From: Streptomyces ochraceiscleroticus
Lineage (GTDB): Bacteria > Actinomycetota > Actinomycetes > Streptomycetales > Streptomycetaceae
Length of the DNA stretch: 64,000 bases
Direction of reading: 5' to 3'
Assembly: GCF_000720485.1 (NCBI RefSeq)
Contig: NZ_JOAX01000002.1
Coordinates: forward strand, 124,001-188,000
Positions within the stretch are counted from its first letter, which is position 1; each line of letters opens with the position of its first letter. Shown in pieces: positions 51,524 through 61,026 of the stretch. The notes beneath the pieces are model-generated. The model was not told where the DNA came from. It did no database searches and saw nothing but the letters and a program-made list of their open reading frames with translations. The position numbers were made by a program, and so were the translations under genes.

Positions 51524-51555
51524 GCAGACCCCCGAATCAACACAGGAGCCATTCG

Positions 51556-51936
51556 ATGGCACGCGTTTCAGGTGTTGACATCCCGCGCGAAAAGCGCGTG
51601 GAGGTCGCCCTCACCTACGTCTTCGGCATCGGCCGCACGCTGGCGAAGCAGACCCTCGCCGCTGCCGGTGTCGACCCGAACACCCGCGTTCGTGACCTTC
51701 CCGAAGAGGACCTGGTCAAGATCCGCGAGTACGTGGACGCCAATCTCCAGACCGAGGGTGACCTCCGTCGCGAGATCCAGGCCGACATCCGCCGCAAGGT
51801 CGAGATCGGCTGCTACCAGGGCCTGCGCCACCGTCGTGGCCTGCCCGTCCACGGCCAGCGCACCAGCACGAACGCTCGTACCCGCAAGGGCCCGCGTCGC
51901 GCGATCGCCGGCAAGAAGAAGCCGGGCAAGAAGTAG
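51556..51936 (+). CDS. rpsM: 30S ribosomal protein S13
   Basis: 126 residues, [40 protein letters not shown] and [20 protein letters not shown], ending in a basic tail that contacts P-site tRNA. Confidence 0.97.
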   Translation: MARVSGVDIPREKRVEVALTYVFGIGRTLAKQTLAAAGVDPNTRVRDLPEEDLVKIREYVDANLQTEGDLRREIQADIRRKVEIGCYQGLRHRRGLPVHGQRTSTNARTRKGPRRAIAGKKKPGKK

Positions 51937-51999
51937 TCCTCAGCGGACGCTTATCAGCGGTCTTCGCTGTAGGACCGACCACCTCCACGGGAGTAATGA

Positions 52000-52404
52000 A
52001 TGCCTCCGAAGGGCCGTACGGCCGGCGCCAAGAAGGTGCGCCGCAAGGAGAAGAAGAACGTCGCCCACGGGCACGCTCACATCAAGAGCACGTTCAACAA
52101 CACGATCGTTTCGATCACCGACCCCACCGGCAACGTGATTTCCTGGGCTTCGGCCGGTCACGTGGGCTTCAAGGGTTCGCGCAAGTCGACTCCGTTCGCC
52201 GCGCAGATGGCTGCCGAGTCGGCCGCCCGCCGCGCGCAGGAGCACGGCATGCGCAAGGTCGACGTCTTCGTCAAGGGTCCCGGCTCCGGCCGTGAGACCG
52301 CGATCCGCTCGCTCCAGGCCACCGGCCTCGAGGTCGGCTCGATCCAGGACGTCACCCCGACCCCGCACAACGGCTGCCGCCCGCCCAAGCGCCGCCGCGT
52401 CTGA
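52000..52404 (+). CDS. rpsK: 30S ribosomal protein S11
   Basis: 134 residues, [40 protein letters not shown] and the RPPKRRRV tail. Platform protein. Followed after 26 bases by rpsD. Confidence 0.97.
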   Translation: MPPKGRTAGAKKVRRKEKKNVAHGHAHIKSTFNNTIVSITDPTGNVISWASAGHVGFKGSRKSTPFAAQMAAESAARRAQEHGMRKVDVFVKGPGSGRETAIRSLQATGLEVGSIQDVTPTPHNGCRPPKRRRV

Positions 52405-52430
52405 CCAGCTGAAGTAGGAGACACAAGAAT

Positions 52431-53057
52431 ATGGCGCGTTACACCGGGGCCGACTGCAAGCGTTGCCGTCGGGAGAAGCAGAAGCTCTTCCTCAAGGGGA
52501 GCAAGTGCGAGAGCGCGAAGTGCCCGATCGAGATCCGTCCTTACCCCCCGGGTGAGCACGGTCGCGGGCGCACCAAGGACAGCGAGTACCTGCTGCAGCT
52601 TCGTGAGAAGCAGAAGTGCAGCCGTATCTACGGTGTCCTTGAGAAGCAGTTCCTCGGGTACTACAAGGAAGCGAACCAGAAGTCCGGCAAGACCGGTGAG
52701 AACCTGCTTCGCATCCTCGAGTCCCGTCTGGACAACGTGGTCTACCGTGCGGGCTTCGCGAAGTCCCGCGACCACGCCCGTCAGCTGGTCCGTCACGGCC
52801 ACATCAACGTGAACGGCCGCAAGACCGACATCCCGTCGGCCCGCGTGTCCGTGAACGACATCATCGAGGTCCGCGAGAAGTCTCGGAACATGACCCCCTT
52901 CCAGGTGGCTCAGGCCGAGGCCGGCGAGAAGACCGTTCCCGCGTGGCTCGAGGCCATCCCCTCGAAGCTGCGGGTCCTCGTGCACTCGCTGCCCGAGCGC
53001 CAGGTGATCGACACCCAGGTGCAGGAGCAGCTGATCGTCGAGCTCTACTCCAAGTAA
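52431..53057 (+). CDS. rpsD: 30S ribosomal protein S4 (zinc-binding, C+ form)
   Basis: 208 residues. The N-terminus MARYTGADCKRCRREKQKLF and KGSKCESAKC gives a four-cysteine zinc site (Cys9, Cys12, Cys26, Cys31). The S4 RNA-binding domain DNVVYRAGFAKSRDHARQLV with HGHINVNGRK follows. As I recall, in S. coelicolor rpsK is followed directly by rpoA and rpsD is elsewhere without these cysteines, so a C+ rpsD here is notable; a second rpsD may exist in this genome. Primary 16S binder and a common operon repressor. Confidence 0.95.
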   Translation: MARYTGADCKRCRREKQKLFLKGSKCESAKCPIEIRPYPPGEHGRGRTKDSEYLLQLREKQKCSRIYGVLEKQFLGYYKEANQKSGKTGENLLRILESRLDNVVYRAGFAKSRDHARQLVRHGHINVNGRKTDIPSARVSVNDIIEVREKSRNMTPFQVAQAEAGEKTVPAWLEAIPSKLRVLVHSLPERQVIDTQVQEQLIVELYSK

Positions 53058-53163
53058 GAGCTTGCGGTCGCGGGCGGTACGGCACTTTTGGGCCGTACCG
53101 CCCGTACCCTTGTAGTACAGCGGGCGTCAAATAGCGGGCGTCCTCGACTGAAGGATCAAAAAC

Positions 53164-54186
53164 ATGCTGATCGCTCAGCGTCCCTCGTTGACCGAAGAGG
53201 TCGTCGACGAGTACCGCTCCCGGTTCGTGATCGAGCCGCTGGAGCCGGGCTTCGGTTACACCCTCGGCAACTCCCTGCGTCGTACGCTCCTCTCCTCGAT
53301 CCCGGGTGCGGCGGTCACGTCCATCCGCATCGACGGTGTCCTGCACGAGTTCACCACCGTGCCGGGCGTCAAGGAGGACGTCACCGACCTCATCCTGAAC
53401 ATCAAGCAGCTGGTCGTCTCCTCGGAGCACGACGAGCCGGTCGTGATGTACCTGCGCAAGCAGGGCCCGGGTCTGGTCACCGCTGCCGACATCGCGCCCC
53501 CGGCCGGTGTCGAGGTGCACAACCCCGACCTGGTCCTCGCCACGCTGAACGGCAAGGGCAAGCTGGAGATGGAGCTGACCGTCGAGCGCGGTCGCGGCTA
53601 CGTCTCCGCGGTGCAGAACAAGCAGGTGGGCCAGGAGATCGGCCGTATCCCGGTCGACTCGATCTACAGCCCCGTGCTCAAGGTCACCTACAAGGTCGAG
53701 GCGACCCGAGTCGAGCAGCGCACCGACTTCGACAAGCTGATCGTCGACGTCGAGACCAAGCAGGCCATGCGCCCGCGTGACGCCATGGCGTCCGCCGGTA
53801 AGACCCTGGTCGAGCTGTTCGGTCTGGCGCGCGAGCTCAACATCGACGCCGAGGGCATCGACATGGGCCCGTCCCCCACGGACGCCGCCCTGGCCGCCGA
53901 CCTGGCGCTGCCGATCGAGGAGCTGGAGCTCACCGTTCGGTCGTACAACTGCCTCAAGCGCGAGGGCATCCACTCCGTTGGTGAGCTCGTCGCCCGCTCC
54001 GAGGCCGACCTGCTCGACATCCGCAACTTCGGTGCGAAGTCGATCGACGAGGTCAAGGCGAAGCTGGCCGGCATGGGCCTGGCGCTCAAGGACAGCCCGC
54101 CCGGATTCGACCCGACCGCCGCCGCGGACGCCTTTGGCGCCGACGACGACGCGGACGCGGGCTTCGTCGAGACCGAGCAGTACTAA
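53164..54186 (+). CDS. rpoA: DNA-directed RNA polymerase alpha subunit
   Basis: 340 residues. N-terminal dimerisation domain [20 protein letters not shown], and C-terminal domain [16 protein letters not shown] helices encoded as [20 protein letters not shown] and [20 protein letters not shown] for activator and UP-element contact. An acidic tail ([16 protein letters not shown]) ends the protein. 106 bases after rpsD. Confidence 0.97.
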   Translation: MLIAQRPSLTEEVVDEYRSRFVIEPLEPGFGYTLGNSLRRTLLSSIPGAAVTSIRIDGVLHEFTTVPGVKEDVTDLILNIKQLVVSSEHDEPVVMYLRKQGPGLVTAADIAPPAGVEVHNPDLVLATLNGKGKLEMELTVERGRGYVSAVQNKQVGQEIGRIPVDSIYSPVLKVTYKVEATRVEQRTDFDKLIVDVETKQAMRPRDAMASAGKTLVELFGLARELNIDAEGIDMGPSPTDAALAADLALPIEELELTVRSYNCLKREGIHSVGELVARSEADLLDIRNFGAKSIDEVKAKLAGMGLALKDSPPGFDPTAAADAFGADDDADAGFVETEQY

Positions 54187-54224
54187 GAGCTCGGGCCTAA
54201 CGGCCTGATTTTGACTGCCGGCCC

Positions 54225-54270
54225 GCTGTGGCTGGTCGCGCAGTTCCCCGCGCCCCTTCGGGGGCGCGGG
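54225..54270. repeat. Streptomyces REP-like element with UUCG hairpin
   Basis: The stretch from CTGTGGCTGGTCGCGCAG (54225) to GGGGCGCGGG (54270) matches a short intergenic repeat that I recall being scattered in many Streptomyces genomes. CCCGCGCCCC (54247-54256) and GGGGCGCGGG (54261-54270) form a 10-bp hairpin closed by a C(TTCG)G tetraloop, so it can also terminate rpoA transcripts. Only copy in the window. Confidence 0.65.
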
Positions 54271-54348
54271 TCTCCGACGGGCGACCGCCCGCTCGGATAC
54301 TGACCCCGGTACCTGATACGGCTGGGGCAGACACAGAGGAGAAACACC

Positions 54349-54816
54349 ATGCCGCGTCCCGCCAAGGGTGCCCGTCTGGGCGGCAGCGCCGCGCACGAGC
54401 GTCTGCTGCTCGCGAACCTCGCGAAGTCGCTGTTCGAGCACGGCCGCATCACCACGACCGAGGCCAAGGCCCGCCGCCTGCGCCCCGTCGCGGAGAAGCT
54501 GATCACCAAGGCGAAGAAGGGCGACATCCACAACCGTCGTCTGGTGCTGGCCACGATCACGGACAAGAGCATCGTGCACACGCTGTTCACCGAGATCGCC
54601 CCGCGCTACGCCGAGCGTCCGGGTGGCTACACCCGTATCACCAAGATCGGCAACCGCCGTGGCGACAACGCCCCGATGGCCGTCATCGAGCTGGTCGAGG
54701 GCGAGATCGCCAAGAAGGCCACCGTCGACGAGGCCGAGGCCGCGACGAAGCGCGCGGTGAAGGAGGCCGACGAGGCCGCCGCCGCCGAGTCGGCCGAGGA
54801 GTCCAAGGACGCCTGA
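54349..54816 (+). CDS. rplQ: 50S ribosomal protein L17
   Basis: 155 residues. [40 protein letters not shown] and [13 protein letters not shown] are typical. The last ~40 residues are an Ala/Glu-rich added tail. Ends the alpha block; a 16-bp hairpin follows before truA. Confidence 0.97.
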   Translation: MPRPAKGARLGGSAAHERLLLANLAKSLFEHGRITTTEAKARRLRPVAEKLITKAKKGDIHNRRLVLATITDKSIVHTLFTEIAPRYAERPGGYTRITKIGNRRGDNAPMAVIELVEGEIAKKATVDEAEAATKRAVKEADEAAAAESAEESKDA

Positions 54817-54834
54817 GCCTGATCGAGGCTGTTG

Positions 54835-54870
54835 AACGGGCCCGTTCCCCTCTGGGGGAGCGGGCCCGTT
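54835..54870 (+). terminator. intrinsic terminator after rplQ
   Basis: A 16-bp stem (54835-54850 with 54855-54870, one G-U pair) closed by TCTG, 18 bases after rplQ and 20 before truA. Confidence 0.8.
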
Positions 54871-54890
54871 CCGCTTGAGAGGATGGTCCC

Positions 54891-55751
54891 GTGAGCGAGG
54901 ACAACGACGGGCCGGCGCCCGGGCATGTACGGGTGCGGCTGGATCTTTCCTATGACGGGAAGGACTTCTCGGGGTGGGCCAAGCAGCGGGAGCGGCGGAC
55001 GGTCCAGCAGGAGATCGAGGACGCGCTGCGGACCGTGACGCGGTCGCAGCGGACGTACGAGCTGACCGTGGCGGGGCGCACGGACGCGGGCGTGCACGCG
55101 CGCGGCCAGGTGGCCCATGTCGACCTGCCGCAGGAGCTGTGGGCCGAGCACGGTGACAAGCTGCGGCGGCGGCTCGCCGGGCGGCTGCCGAAGGACGTAC
55201 GGATCTGGCGGGTGGCCGAGGCCCCGGCCGGGTTCAACGCGCGGTTCTCGGCGATCTGGCGCCGGTACGCGTACCGGGTCACCGACCACCCCGGCGGCGT
55301 CGACCCGCTGCTGCGCGGGCACGTGCTGTGGCACGACTGGGACCTGGACGTCGCGGCGATGAACGAGGCGTCGCAGCCGCTGCTGGGCGAGCACGACTTC
55401 GCGGCGTACTGCAAGCGGCGCGAGGGCGCGACGACCATTCGTACGCTCCAGGAGCTGAGCTGGGAGCGGGACACGGACGGGATCATCACGGCGACCGTGC
55501 GGGCGGACGCGTTCTGCCACAACATGGTGCGGTCGCTGGTGGGCGCGCTGCTGTTCGTCGGCGACGGGCACCGGCCCGTGGAGTGGCCGGGCAAGGTGCT
55601 CGCGGCGGGCGTGCGGGACTCGGCGGTGCACGTCGTACGGCCGCACGGGCTGACCCTGGAGGAGGTCGGCTACCCGGCCGACGAGCTGCTCGCGGCCCGC
55701 AACAAGGAAGCGCGGAACAAGCGGACCCTGCCGGGCGCGGGCTGCTGCTGA
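54891..55751 (+). CDS. truA: tRNA pseudouridine(38-40) synthase
   Basis: 286 residues from GTG 54891. Catalytic aspartate in [16 protein letters not shown]; other blocks [33 protein letters not shown], and [17 protein letters not shown]. Modifies positions 38-40 of tRNA anticodon arms. Usually linked to rplQ; ends in an unusual GAGCC tail (last residues CC). Confidence 0.94.
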   Translation: MSEDNDGPAPGHVRVRLDLSYDGKDFSGWAKQRERRTVQQEIEDALRTVTRSQRTYELTVAGRTDAGVHARGQVAHVDLPQELWAEHGDKLRRRLAGRLPKDVRIWRVAEAPAGFNARFSAIWRRYAYRVTDHPGGVDPLLRGHVLWHDWDLDVAAMNEASQPLLGEHDFAAYCKRREGATTIRTLQELSWERDTDGIITATVRADAFCHNMVRSLVGALLFVGDGHRPVEWPGKVLAAGVRDSAVHVVRPHGLTLEEVGYPADELLAARNKEARNKRTLPGAGCC

Positions 55752-55808
55752 GCGCGGCGCGGGGCGCGGGCGGGGTGCGCGTGGGGTGCGCGCCCCGCCC
55801 GCGGCGGC

Positions 55809-56666
55809 TCAGTTCTTCTGCTGCTGCTGTTGCTTCTTCGCCACCGCGTCGGCCTGGTCGCGGCCGTGCTGCATGATCCGGTTCCAGGCGTACGCGGCGC
55901 CGTCCCGGCTCGCCTGCAGGGCCTGGGTCTCGCTGGTGGTGACGGCCTTGCCGTTGAGGTAGCCGGCGATCGTGAAGTACGCGTACCGGCCGGCCGCGTT
56001 CGCCGAGGTACGGCAGGCGGTGGCCTGGCAGAACGGGGCGACCTTGCCGCCGGCGAGCGCGGCGAGGTTGGGCTTGTACTCGTTCTTGACCGCGGTGGCC
56101 GCCGCCTTCGTGTCGAAGCGGGCGATGCCGACCGTGACCGCGATGCCGTCGCGGGAGAAGGTGGCGCGCAGCAGCTTCTCGCAGCCGTGCTTGTTCAGGA
56201 CCGCGCCGAGGCCGCCCTGCGCGACGCTCGCGCAGCTTCCGGTGGCGCTGGTGGTGGCCTTCGGGTAGGCGCGGCCGCCGGCCGTCAACTGCTTCTCGGG
56301 GAAGAGCGAGGCGGTGGTGAGCGGCGCGGTGTCCTTCTTGGCGTCGGTGATGTAGTCCACCGGGTCCGGCGGCGGGGGGACATTGACGTCGGAGAAGGTC
56401 GGCTTGGGCTCGGCCTTCTCGCCGGGGAGCTTCTCGGGCGAGGGCAGCGCCGAGGGTTTGTTGCTGCCGCCATTGCTGCTGATCACGGCGGTGGCGACGA
56501 TGCCGGCCACCGCGAGGGTGGCCAGGACGCCGCCGCCGATCATCAGCAGCCGCTTGCGCTTTCCGCTCGCCTCGCTCTGCTCCGCCAGCGCGTTCCAGTC
56601 CGGTGTGGACGGAGCGGACGGACCCGATCCCCCGGGGCCGTACGGCCCCCCTTGCCCAAAGCTCAT
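55809..56666 (-). CDS. membrane-anchored hypothetical protein
   Basis: 285 residues from ATG 56666 (MSFGQGGPYGPGG). A Gly/Pro-rich cytoplasmic start of about 40 residues with a KRKR stop-transfer edge, one transmembrane helix (LLMIGGGVLATLAVAGIVAT), a Pro/Lys-rich linker, and an extracytoplasmic domain with four cysteines (GSCASV, HGCEKL, PFCQATACR), which may form disulfides. Ends in a short poly-Gln tail. No known domain recognised. Convergent with truA, divergent from the ABC-F gene. Confidence 0.8.
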   Translation of the reverse strand: MSFGQGGPYGPGGSGPSAPSTPDWNALAEQSEASGKRKRLLMIGGGVLATLAVAGIVATAVISSNGGSNKPSALPSPEKLPGEKAEPKPTFSDVNVPPPPDPVDYITDAKKDTAPLTTASLFPEKQLTAGGRAYPKATTSATGSCASVAQGGLGAVLNKHGCEKLLRATFSRDGIAVTVGIARFDTKAAATAVKNEYKPNLAALAGGKVAPFCQATACRTSANAAGRYAYFTIAGYLNGKAVTTSETQALQASRDGAAYAWNRIMQHGRDQADAVAKKQQQQQKN

Positions 56667-56769
56667 GGCGCGCATCCTAGTGCTCACCCGTGACATGGCG
56701 GGGGCCGGTGCCGGGCGGCCCGGTAAACCCGTTTGGCCCATGAGCGGTACGGGCCCGACAATTCCCCGC

Positions 56770-58389
56770 ATGGGACATGTGGAAGCCGGACACCTGGAGT
56801 ACTACCTGCCCGATGGGCGGGTCCTGCTGGGGGACGTGTCCTTCCGCGTGGGGGAAGGCGCCACCGTCGCGCTGGTCGGGGCGAACGGCGCGGGCAAGAC
56901 GACGCTGCTGAAGCTGATCGCGGGGGAGCTGCAGCCGCACGGCGGCGCGGTGACGGTCAGCGGCGGGCTCGGGGTGATGCCGCAGTTCGTGGGCTCGGTG
57001 CGGGACGACCGGACGGTGCGGGACCTGCTGGTGTCGGTGTCCCAGCCGCGGCTGCGGGCGGCGGCGAAGGCCGTGGACGAGGCCGAGCACGCAGTCATGA
57101 CGGTCGACGACGAGGCCGCGCAGATGGCGTACGCGCAGGCGCTGAGCGACTGGGCCGAGGCGCGCGGCTACGAGGCCGAGACGGTCTGGGACATGTGCAC
57201 GATGGCCGCGCTGGGCGTCCCGTACGAGAAGGCGCAGTGGCGGCAGGTGCGCACGCTCTCCGGCGGCGAGCAGAAGCGGCTGGTCCTGGAGTCGCTGCTG
57301 CGCGGCACGGACGAGGTGCTGCTGCTGGACGAGCCGGACAACTATCTGGACGTGCCGGGGAAGCGGTGGCTGGAGGAGCGGCTGCGCGAGACCAAGAAGA
57401 CGGTCCTGTTCGTCAGCCACGACCGGGAGCTGCTGGCCCGCTCCGCGGAGAAGATCGTCAGCGTCGAGCCGGGCCCGGCGGGCAGCGACGTGTGGGTGCA
57501 CGGCGGCGGCTTCGGCACGTACCACGAGGCGCGCAAGGAGCGGTTCGCGCGCTTCGAGGAGCTGCGACGGCGCTGGGACGAGAAGCACGAGCAGCTCAAG
57601 AAGCTGGTCCGCAATCTCCGGCAGGCCGCGGAGAACAGCCACGAGATGGCCTCGCGCTATCACGCGGCCCAGACGCGGCTGAAGAAGTTCGAGGAGGCCG
57701 GGCCGCCGCCGGAGCCGCCGCGCGAGCAGGACATCACGATGCGGCTGCACGGCGGCCGGACCGGTGTCCGGGCGGTGACCTGCGAGAACCTTGAGCTGAC
57801 GGGCCTGATGAAGCCCTTCTCGCTGGAGATCTTCTACGGCGAGCGGGTCGCGGTCCTCGGCTCGAACGGCTCCGGCAAGTCGCACTTCTTGCGGCTGCTG
57901 GCCGGCGAGGACGTCTCGCATACGGGTGCCTGGAAGCTCGGCGCCCGCGTCGTTCCCGGGCACTTCGCCCAGACCCACGCCCACCCGGAGCTGGAGGGCC
58001 GCACCCTCCTCGACATCCTGTGGGAGGAGCACGCCAGGGACCGCGGCAAGGCGATGAGCGCCCTGCGCCGGTACGAACTGAGCCGCCAGGCCGAGCAGCG
58101 CTTCGACCGCCTCTCCGGCGGCCAGCAGGCCCGCTTCCAGATTCTTCTTTTGGAGCTGGGAGGCACCACCGCCCTCCTCCTGGACGAGCCGACCGACAAC
58201 CTCGACCTGGAGTCGGCGGAGGCGTTGCAGGAGGGGTTGGAGGCGTACGAGGGGACGGTGCTGGCCGTGACGCACGACCGGTGGTTCGCGCGGTCCTTCG
58301 ACCGGTACCTGGTCTTCGGGTCGGACGGGCGGGTGCGGGAGACGTCCGAGCCGGTGTGGGACGAGATGGGGGTCCCCCCTGCTCCTTAA
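56770..58389 (+). CDS. ABC-F family ATPase
   Basis: 539-residue soluble protein with two ABC domains and no membrane domain. First Walker A GANGAGKTT at residues 37-45, signature LSGGEQKRL, Walker B LLLDEPDNYLDVPGK. Second Walker A GSNGSGKSH at about 364-372, signature LSGGQQARF, Walker B LLLDEPTDNLDLES. The charged inter-domain linker with RFARFEELRRRWDEKHEQL is the ribosome-reaching segment. ABC-F proteins act on ribosomes (EttA-type or antibiotic resistance type); which one is unclear. ATG 56770. Confidence 0.9.
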   Translation: MGHVEAGHLEYYLPDGRVLLGDVSFRVGEGATVALVGANGAGKTTLLKLIAGELQPHGGAVTVSGGLGVMPQFVGSVRDDRTVRDLLVSVSQPRLRAAAKAVDEAEHAVMTVDDEAAQMAYAQALSDWAEARGYEAETVWDMCTMAALGVPYEKAQWRQVRTLSGGEQKRLVLESLLRGTDEVLLLDEPDNYLDVPGKRWLEERLRETKKTVLFVSHDRELLARSAEKIVSVEPGPAGSDVWVHGGGFGTYHEARKERFARFEELRRRWDEKHEQLKKLVRNLRQAAENSHEMASRYHAAQTRLKKFEEAGPPPEPPREQDITMRLHGGRTGVRAVTCENLELTGLMKPFSLEIFYGERVAVLGSNGSGKSHFLRLLAGEDVSHTGAWKLGARVVPGHFAQTHAHPELEGRTLLDILWEEHARDRGKAMSALRRYELSRQAEQRFDRLSGGQQARFQILLLELGGTTALLLDEPTDNLDLESAEALQEGLEAYEGTVLAVTHDRWFARSFDRYLVFGSDGRVRETSEPVWDEMGVPPAP

Positions 58390-58446
58390 GAGCTTGGGGG
58401 AGTGTCGAGCGGGAGCGGTAGCGCGGCGGGCTTCTAGCCTGGCCGC

Positions 58447-59670
58447 ATGGTGGCGGACGTAGCGGATGTAACGGGTGAAGCGGGGCGATCGCCGCATGCG
58501 GCGTGGCTGCTGCGGCCCGCTTCCTGGCCGCTGCGGGCCGTGGCCGCCGGGCTGATGGCCGTCGTGGTCTGGGCGACCGTACGGCGCGGTGGCCACCTCG
58601 GGATGGACAACGCCTTCGCCGTGCGCGCGGCGCGTGCCCTGCTGGACGGCGGGGCGCCCTACGCCGACAAGCGGTTCCTGTATCTGCCGGGGGCGGTCCT
58701 CGCGGCCGTCCCCGAGGCGCTGCTGCCGCAGGGCTGGATGGCCTGGCTCGTACCGGCCGCCGGCGTCGGACTCGTCCTGCTGGGCTGGTGGCTGAGTCTG
58801 CGGATCTTCGGGGTCGCGGCGGGCAGCAGGCTCGCCGTGCTGGCGGTGGCCGCGCTGCCGTTCTTCCAGCCGTTCCGCAATCTCGTCACGCTCGGGAACT
58901 GGACGCTGGCCTCCGTGGTGGCGCTGCCCCTCGTGTTGCTGCTGGCCCGCCGGGAGCGGTGGACGGCGGCCGGCGCGGTCCTCGGCCTGGCGCTGGCGGT
59001 CAAGCCGATGCTCGTGCCCGTCCTGCTGCTCTTCGTCTTCGCACGGCGGTGGCGGGCGCTGGCCGTGGCGATCGGCGTGCCGCTCCTGGTGTCCCTGCTC
59101 GCCGCGCTCGTGATGCCGCGGCCCGGGATGTTCCTCACCCGCACGCTGCCCTTCCTGCTGCGCGGGCAGGACGTCTTCGCGCGGCCGTACGACGCCTCGC
59201 TCGGCGCGGTCCTGGCCCGGCTCGGCCTGCCGGACCCGGTGGCCTTCGGGGTGGCCGTGCTCGCGGCCGCTGCCGGGGTGGCCTGTGCGTATCTGCGCTG
59301 GCGGCGCGGGGACGCGGGGCCGCTGCGGCTCGTCGAGACGGCCGCGATGCTGCTGCTCGCCGCCTTCCTCGTCTCCCGCCCGTCCTTCGACCACTACCTG
59401 CTGGTCGTGCTCGGTCCGCTGCTGGCGTCCGCCGCCGTACCGGGCGCCGCGCCCCGTACCGTGTGGTTCTGGATCGCCCTCGTACCGCAGGTCGCCGGCC
59501 TCGACTGGCCGTACCTGGAGGACATCAGGCGGCGGGCCTTCAAGGACGCGGCGATGCTGTGGACGCTGACCGCCGTGCTGGCGTGCGTTTGCCTGGGCCG
59601 CGGGGGCGGCCGGCCGGACCGCCGGGGGAGCGATGGCGGGGATCGCACCCCCGTACGGGGCGCGTTTTGA
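58447..59670 (+). CDS. GT-C family integral membrane glycosyltransferase (GT87/DUF2029-like)
   Basis: 407 residues with about ten transmembrane helices. The acidic first-loop motif GGAPYADKRFLYLPGAVLAA and the GLALAVKPMLVPVLLLFVF stretch fit the polyprenyl-phosphomannose-dependent alpha-mannosyltransferase family of actinobacteria. Acceptor unknown. Its TGA stop lies inside the -35 box of rplM. Confidence 0.75.
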   Translation: MVADVADVTGEAGRSPHAAWLLRPASWPLRAVAAGLMAVVVWATVRRGGHLGMDNAFAVRAARALLDGGAPYADKRFLYLPGAVLAAVPEALLPQGWMAWLVPAAGVGLVLLGWWLSLRIFGVAAGSRLAVLAVAALPFFQPFRNLVTLGNWTLASVVALPLVLLLARRERWTAAGAVLGLALAVKPMLVPVLLLFVFARRWRALAVAIGVPLLVSLLAALVMPRPGMFLTRTLPFLLRGQDVFARPYDASLGAVLARLGLPDPVAFGVAVLAAAAGVACAYLRWRRGDAGPLRLVETAAMLLLAAFLVSRPSFDHYLLVVLGPLLASAAVPGAAPRTVWFWIALVPQVAGLDWPYLEDIRRRAFKDAAMLWTLTAVLACVCLGRGGGRPDRRGSDGGDRTPVRGAF

Positions 59671-59696
59671 CCCGCCTGGGGGAGGCCCGGTATTCT
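59667..59696 (+). promoter_or_regulatory. rplM-rpsI promoter
   Basis: TTGACC (59667-59672) and TATTCT (59691-59696) with an 18-base spacer. The stop codon of the upstream glycosyltransferase (TGA, 59668-59670) is within the -35 box. The leader of about 170 bases contains CTCACGTGAG-type and GGGCC pairings and may hold an L13-responsive structure. Confidence 0.72.
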
Positions 59697-59872
59697 GCCA
59701 GTTCGTTATGCGTATTGGCTTGCTCTATCTCACGTGAGGGGCCCTTACGCCGGTCCACCGGGCCGATGGCCGACGGCAGGCAATGGGTTGCGTCACCCGG
59801 AGCCGCCCGTGTCGGCGTATCGACCGAGGTGACCCTGTACAGGTCCCATCACTTAGAAGCGAAGGCTAAAAC

Positions 59873-60316
59873 GTGCGTACGTTCAGCCCCAAGCCCGGCG
59901 ATGTCCAGCGCCAGTGGCACATCATTGACGCGCAGGACGTTGTCCTGGGCCGTCTGGCGACTCAGGCTGCTTCCCTCCTGCGGGGCAAGCACAAGCCGGT
60001 CTACGCCCCTCACGTCGACACCGGTGACTTCGTCATCATCATCAACGCCGACAAGGTGCACCTGTCCGGCAACAAGCGGTCGCAGAAGATGGCGTACCGC
60101 CACTCCGGCTTCCCGGGTGGTCTGCGCTCCGTCCGCTACGACGAGCTGCTCGACAAGAACCCCGAGAAGGCTGTCGAGAAGGCCATCAAGGGCATGCTCC
60201 CGAAGAACACCCTGGGCCGCCAGATGCTCTCGAAGCTGAAGGTCTACGCGGGCGCCGAGCACCCGCACGCTGCTCAGCAGCCGGTCCCGTTCGAGATCAC
60301 CCAGGTCGCGCAGTAA
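59873..60316 (+). CDS. rplM: 50S ribosomal protein L13
   Basis: 147 residues, [40 protein letters not shown], and [20 protein letters not shown]. Early 50S assembly protein. GTG 59873; rpsI starts 43 bases after its stop. Confidence 0.97.
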   Translation: MRTFSPKPGDVQRQWHIIDAQDVVLGRLATQAASLLRGKHKPVYAPHVDTGDFVIIINADKVHLSGNKRSQKMAYRHSGFPGGLRSVRYDELLDKNPEKAVEKAIKGMLPKNTLGRQMLSKLKVYAGAEHPHAAQQPVPFEITQVAQ

Positions 60317-60359
60317 GTCCGGCCACACCCCCTAAGACGAAGAGAATCTGAGGAGCATC

Positions 60360-60863
60360 GTGGCTGAGACCACCGCCGAGACCCCGCTCGAGGTCGAGGA
60401 GTACACCACCGAGACCGAGGCGCCGCTGGAGGGTGAGTACACCTCCGAGTCCCTCGCCTCCCGCTTCGGTGACCCGCAGCCGGCCGCCGGCCTGGGCCGC
60501 CGCAAGAACGCCATCGCCCGCGTCCGGATCATCCCGGGCACCGGCCAGTGGAAGATCAACGGCCGCACCCTCGAGGGCTACTTCCCGAACAAGGTGCACC
60601 AGCAGGAAGTCAACGAGCCCTTCAAGGTGCTCGAGCTCGACAACCGCTACGACGTGGTCGCCCGCATCTCCGGTGGCGGCATCTCCGGCCAGGCCGGCGC
60701 GCTGCGCCTGGGCGTGGCCCGTGCGCTGAACGAGGCGGACGTCGAGAACAACCGCGGCCCGCTGAAGAAGGCCGGCTTCCTGAAGCGCGACGACCGTGCG
60801 GTCGAGCGCAAGAAGTCCGGTCTGAAGAAGGCCCGTAAGGCGCCGCAGTACAGCAAGCGCTAA
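60360..60863 (+). CDS. rpsI: 30S ribosomal protein S9
   Basis: 167 residues; the first ~40 ([20 protein letters not shown]) are an acidic extension found in actinobacterial S9. The core is [39 protein letters not shown], and the C-terminal [12 protein letters not shown] that reaches the P-site tRNA. Operon partner of rplM. Confidence 0.97.
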   Translation: MAETTAETPLEVEEYTTETEAPLEGEYTSESLASRFGDPQPAAGLGRRKNAIARVRIIPGTGQWKINGRTLEGYFPNKVHQQEVNEPFKVLELDNRYDVVARISGGGISGQAGALRLGVARALNEADVENNRGPLKKAGFLKRDDRAVERKKSGLKKARKAPQYSKR

Positions 60864-60912
60864 TCACGCTCGCTGCCTCGTGTGCAGCTTTCGCGCTTCG
60901 TGCGCAGCTTGG

Positions 60913-60953
60913 CGAACGCCCCGGGGGCACTTTCCGTGCCGCCGGGGCGTTCG
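60913..60953 (+). terminator. intrinsic terminator after rpsI
   Basis: CGAACGCCCCGG (60913-60924) pairs with CCGGGGCGTTCG (60942-60953), with an inner GGCAC/GTGCC stem and a 5-base loop TTTCC. 49 bases after rpsI. Confidence 0.8.
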
Positions 60954-60961
60954 GCTATCCG

Positions 60962-61001
60962 GGACCAGATAGGCGTATACCTGGACATAAGTATCTGGTC
61001 C
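60962..61001. promoter_or_regulatory. inverted repeat upstream of glmM
   Basis: GGACCAGATA (60962-60971) and TATCTGGTCC (60992-61001) are exact reverse complements, 20 bases apart, ending 25 bases before the glmM GTG. No TANNNT at standard spacing was found, so the promoter is unresolved. Possible operator or RNA hairpin for amino sugar control. Confidence 0.5.
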
Positions 61002-61026
61002 AAGCTCATGAACTCGGAGGACACCA

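Noticed and set aside
59721..59732. Second parS near rplM
   Set aside because: CTCACGTGAG shares CACGTG with parS but lacks the TTT/AAA flanks.
60962..61015. DasR dre operator before glmM
   Set aside because: The half-site CTGGTC is present but the dre box needs the contiguous TGGTCTAGACCA-type palindrome, which is absent.
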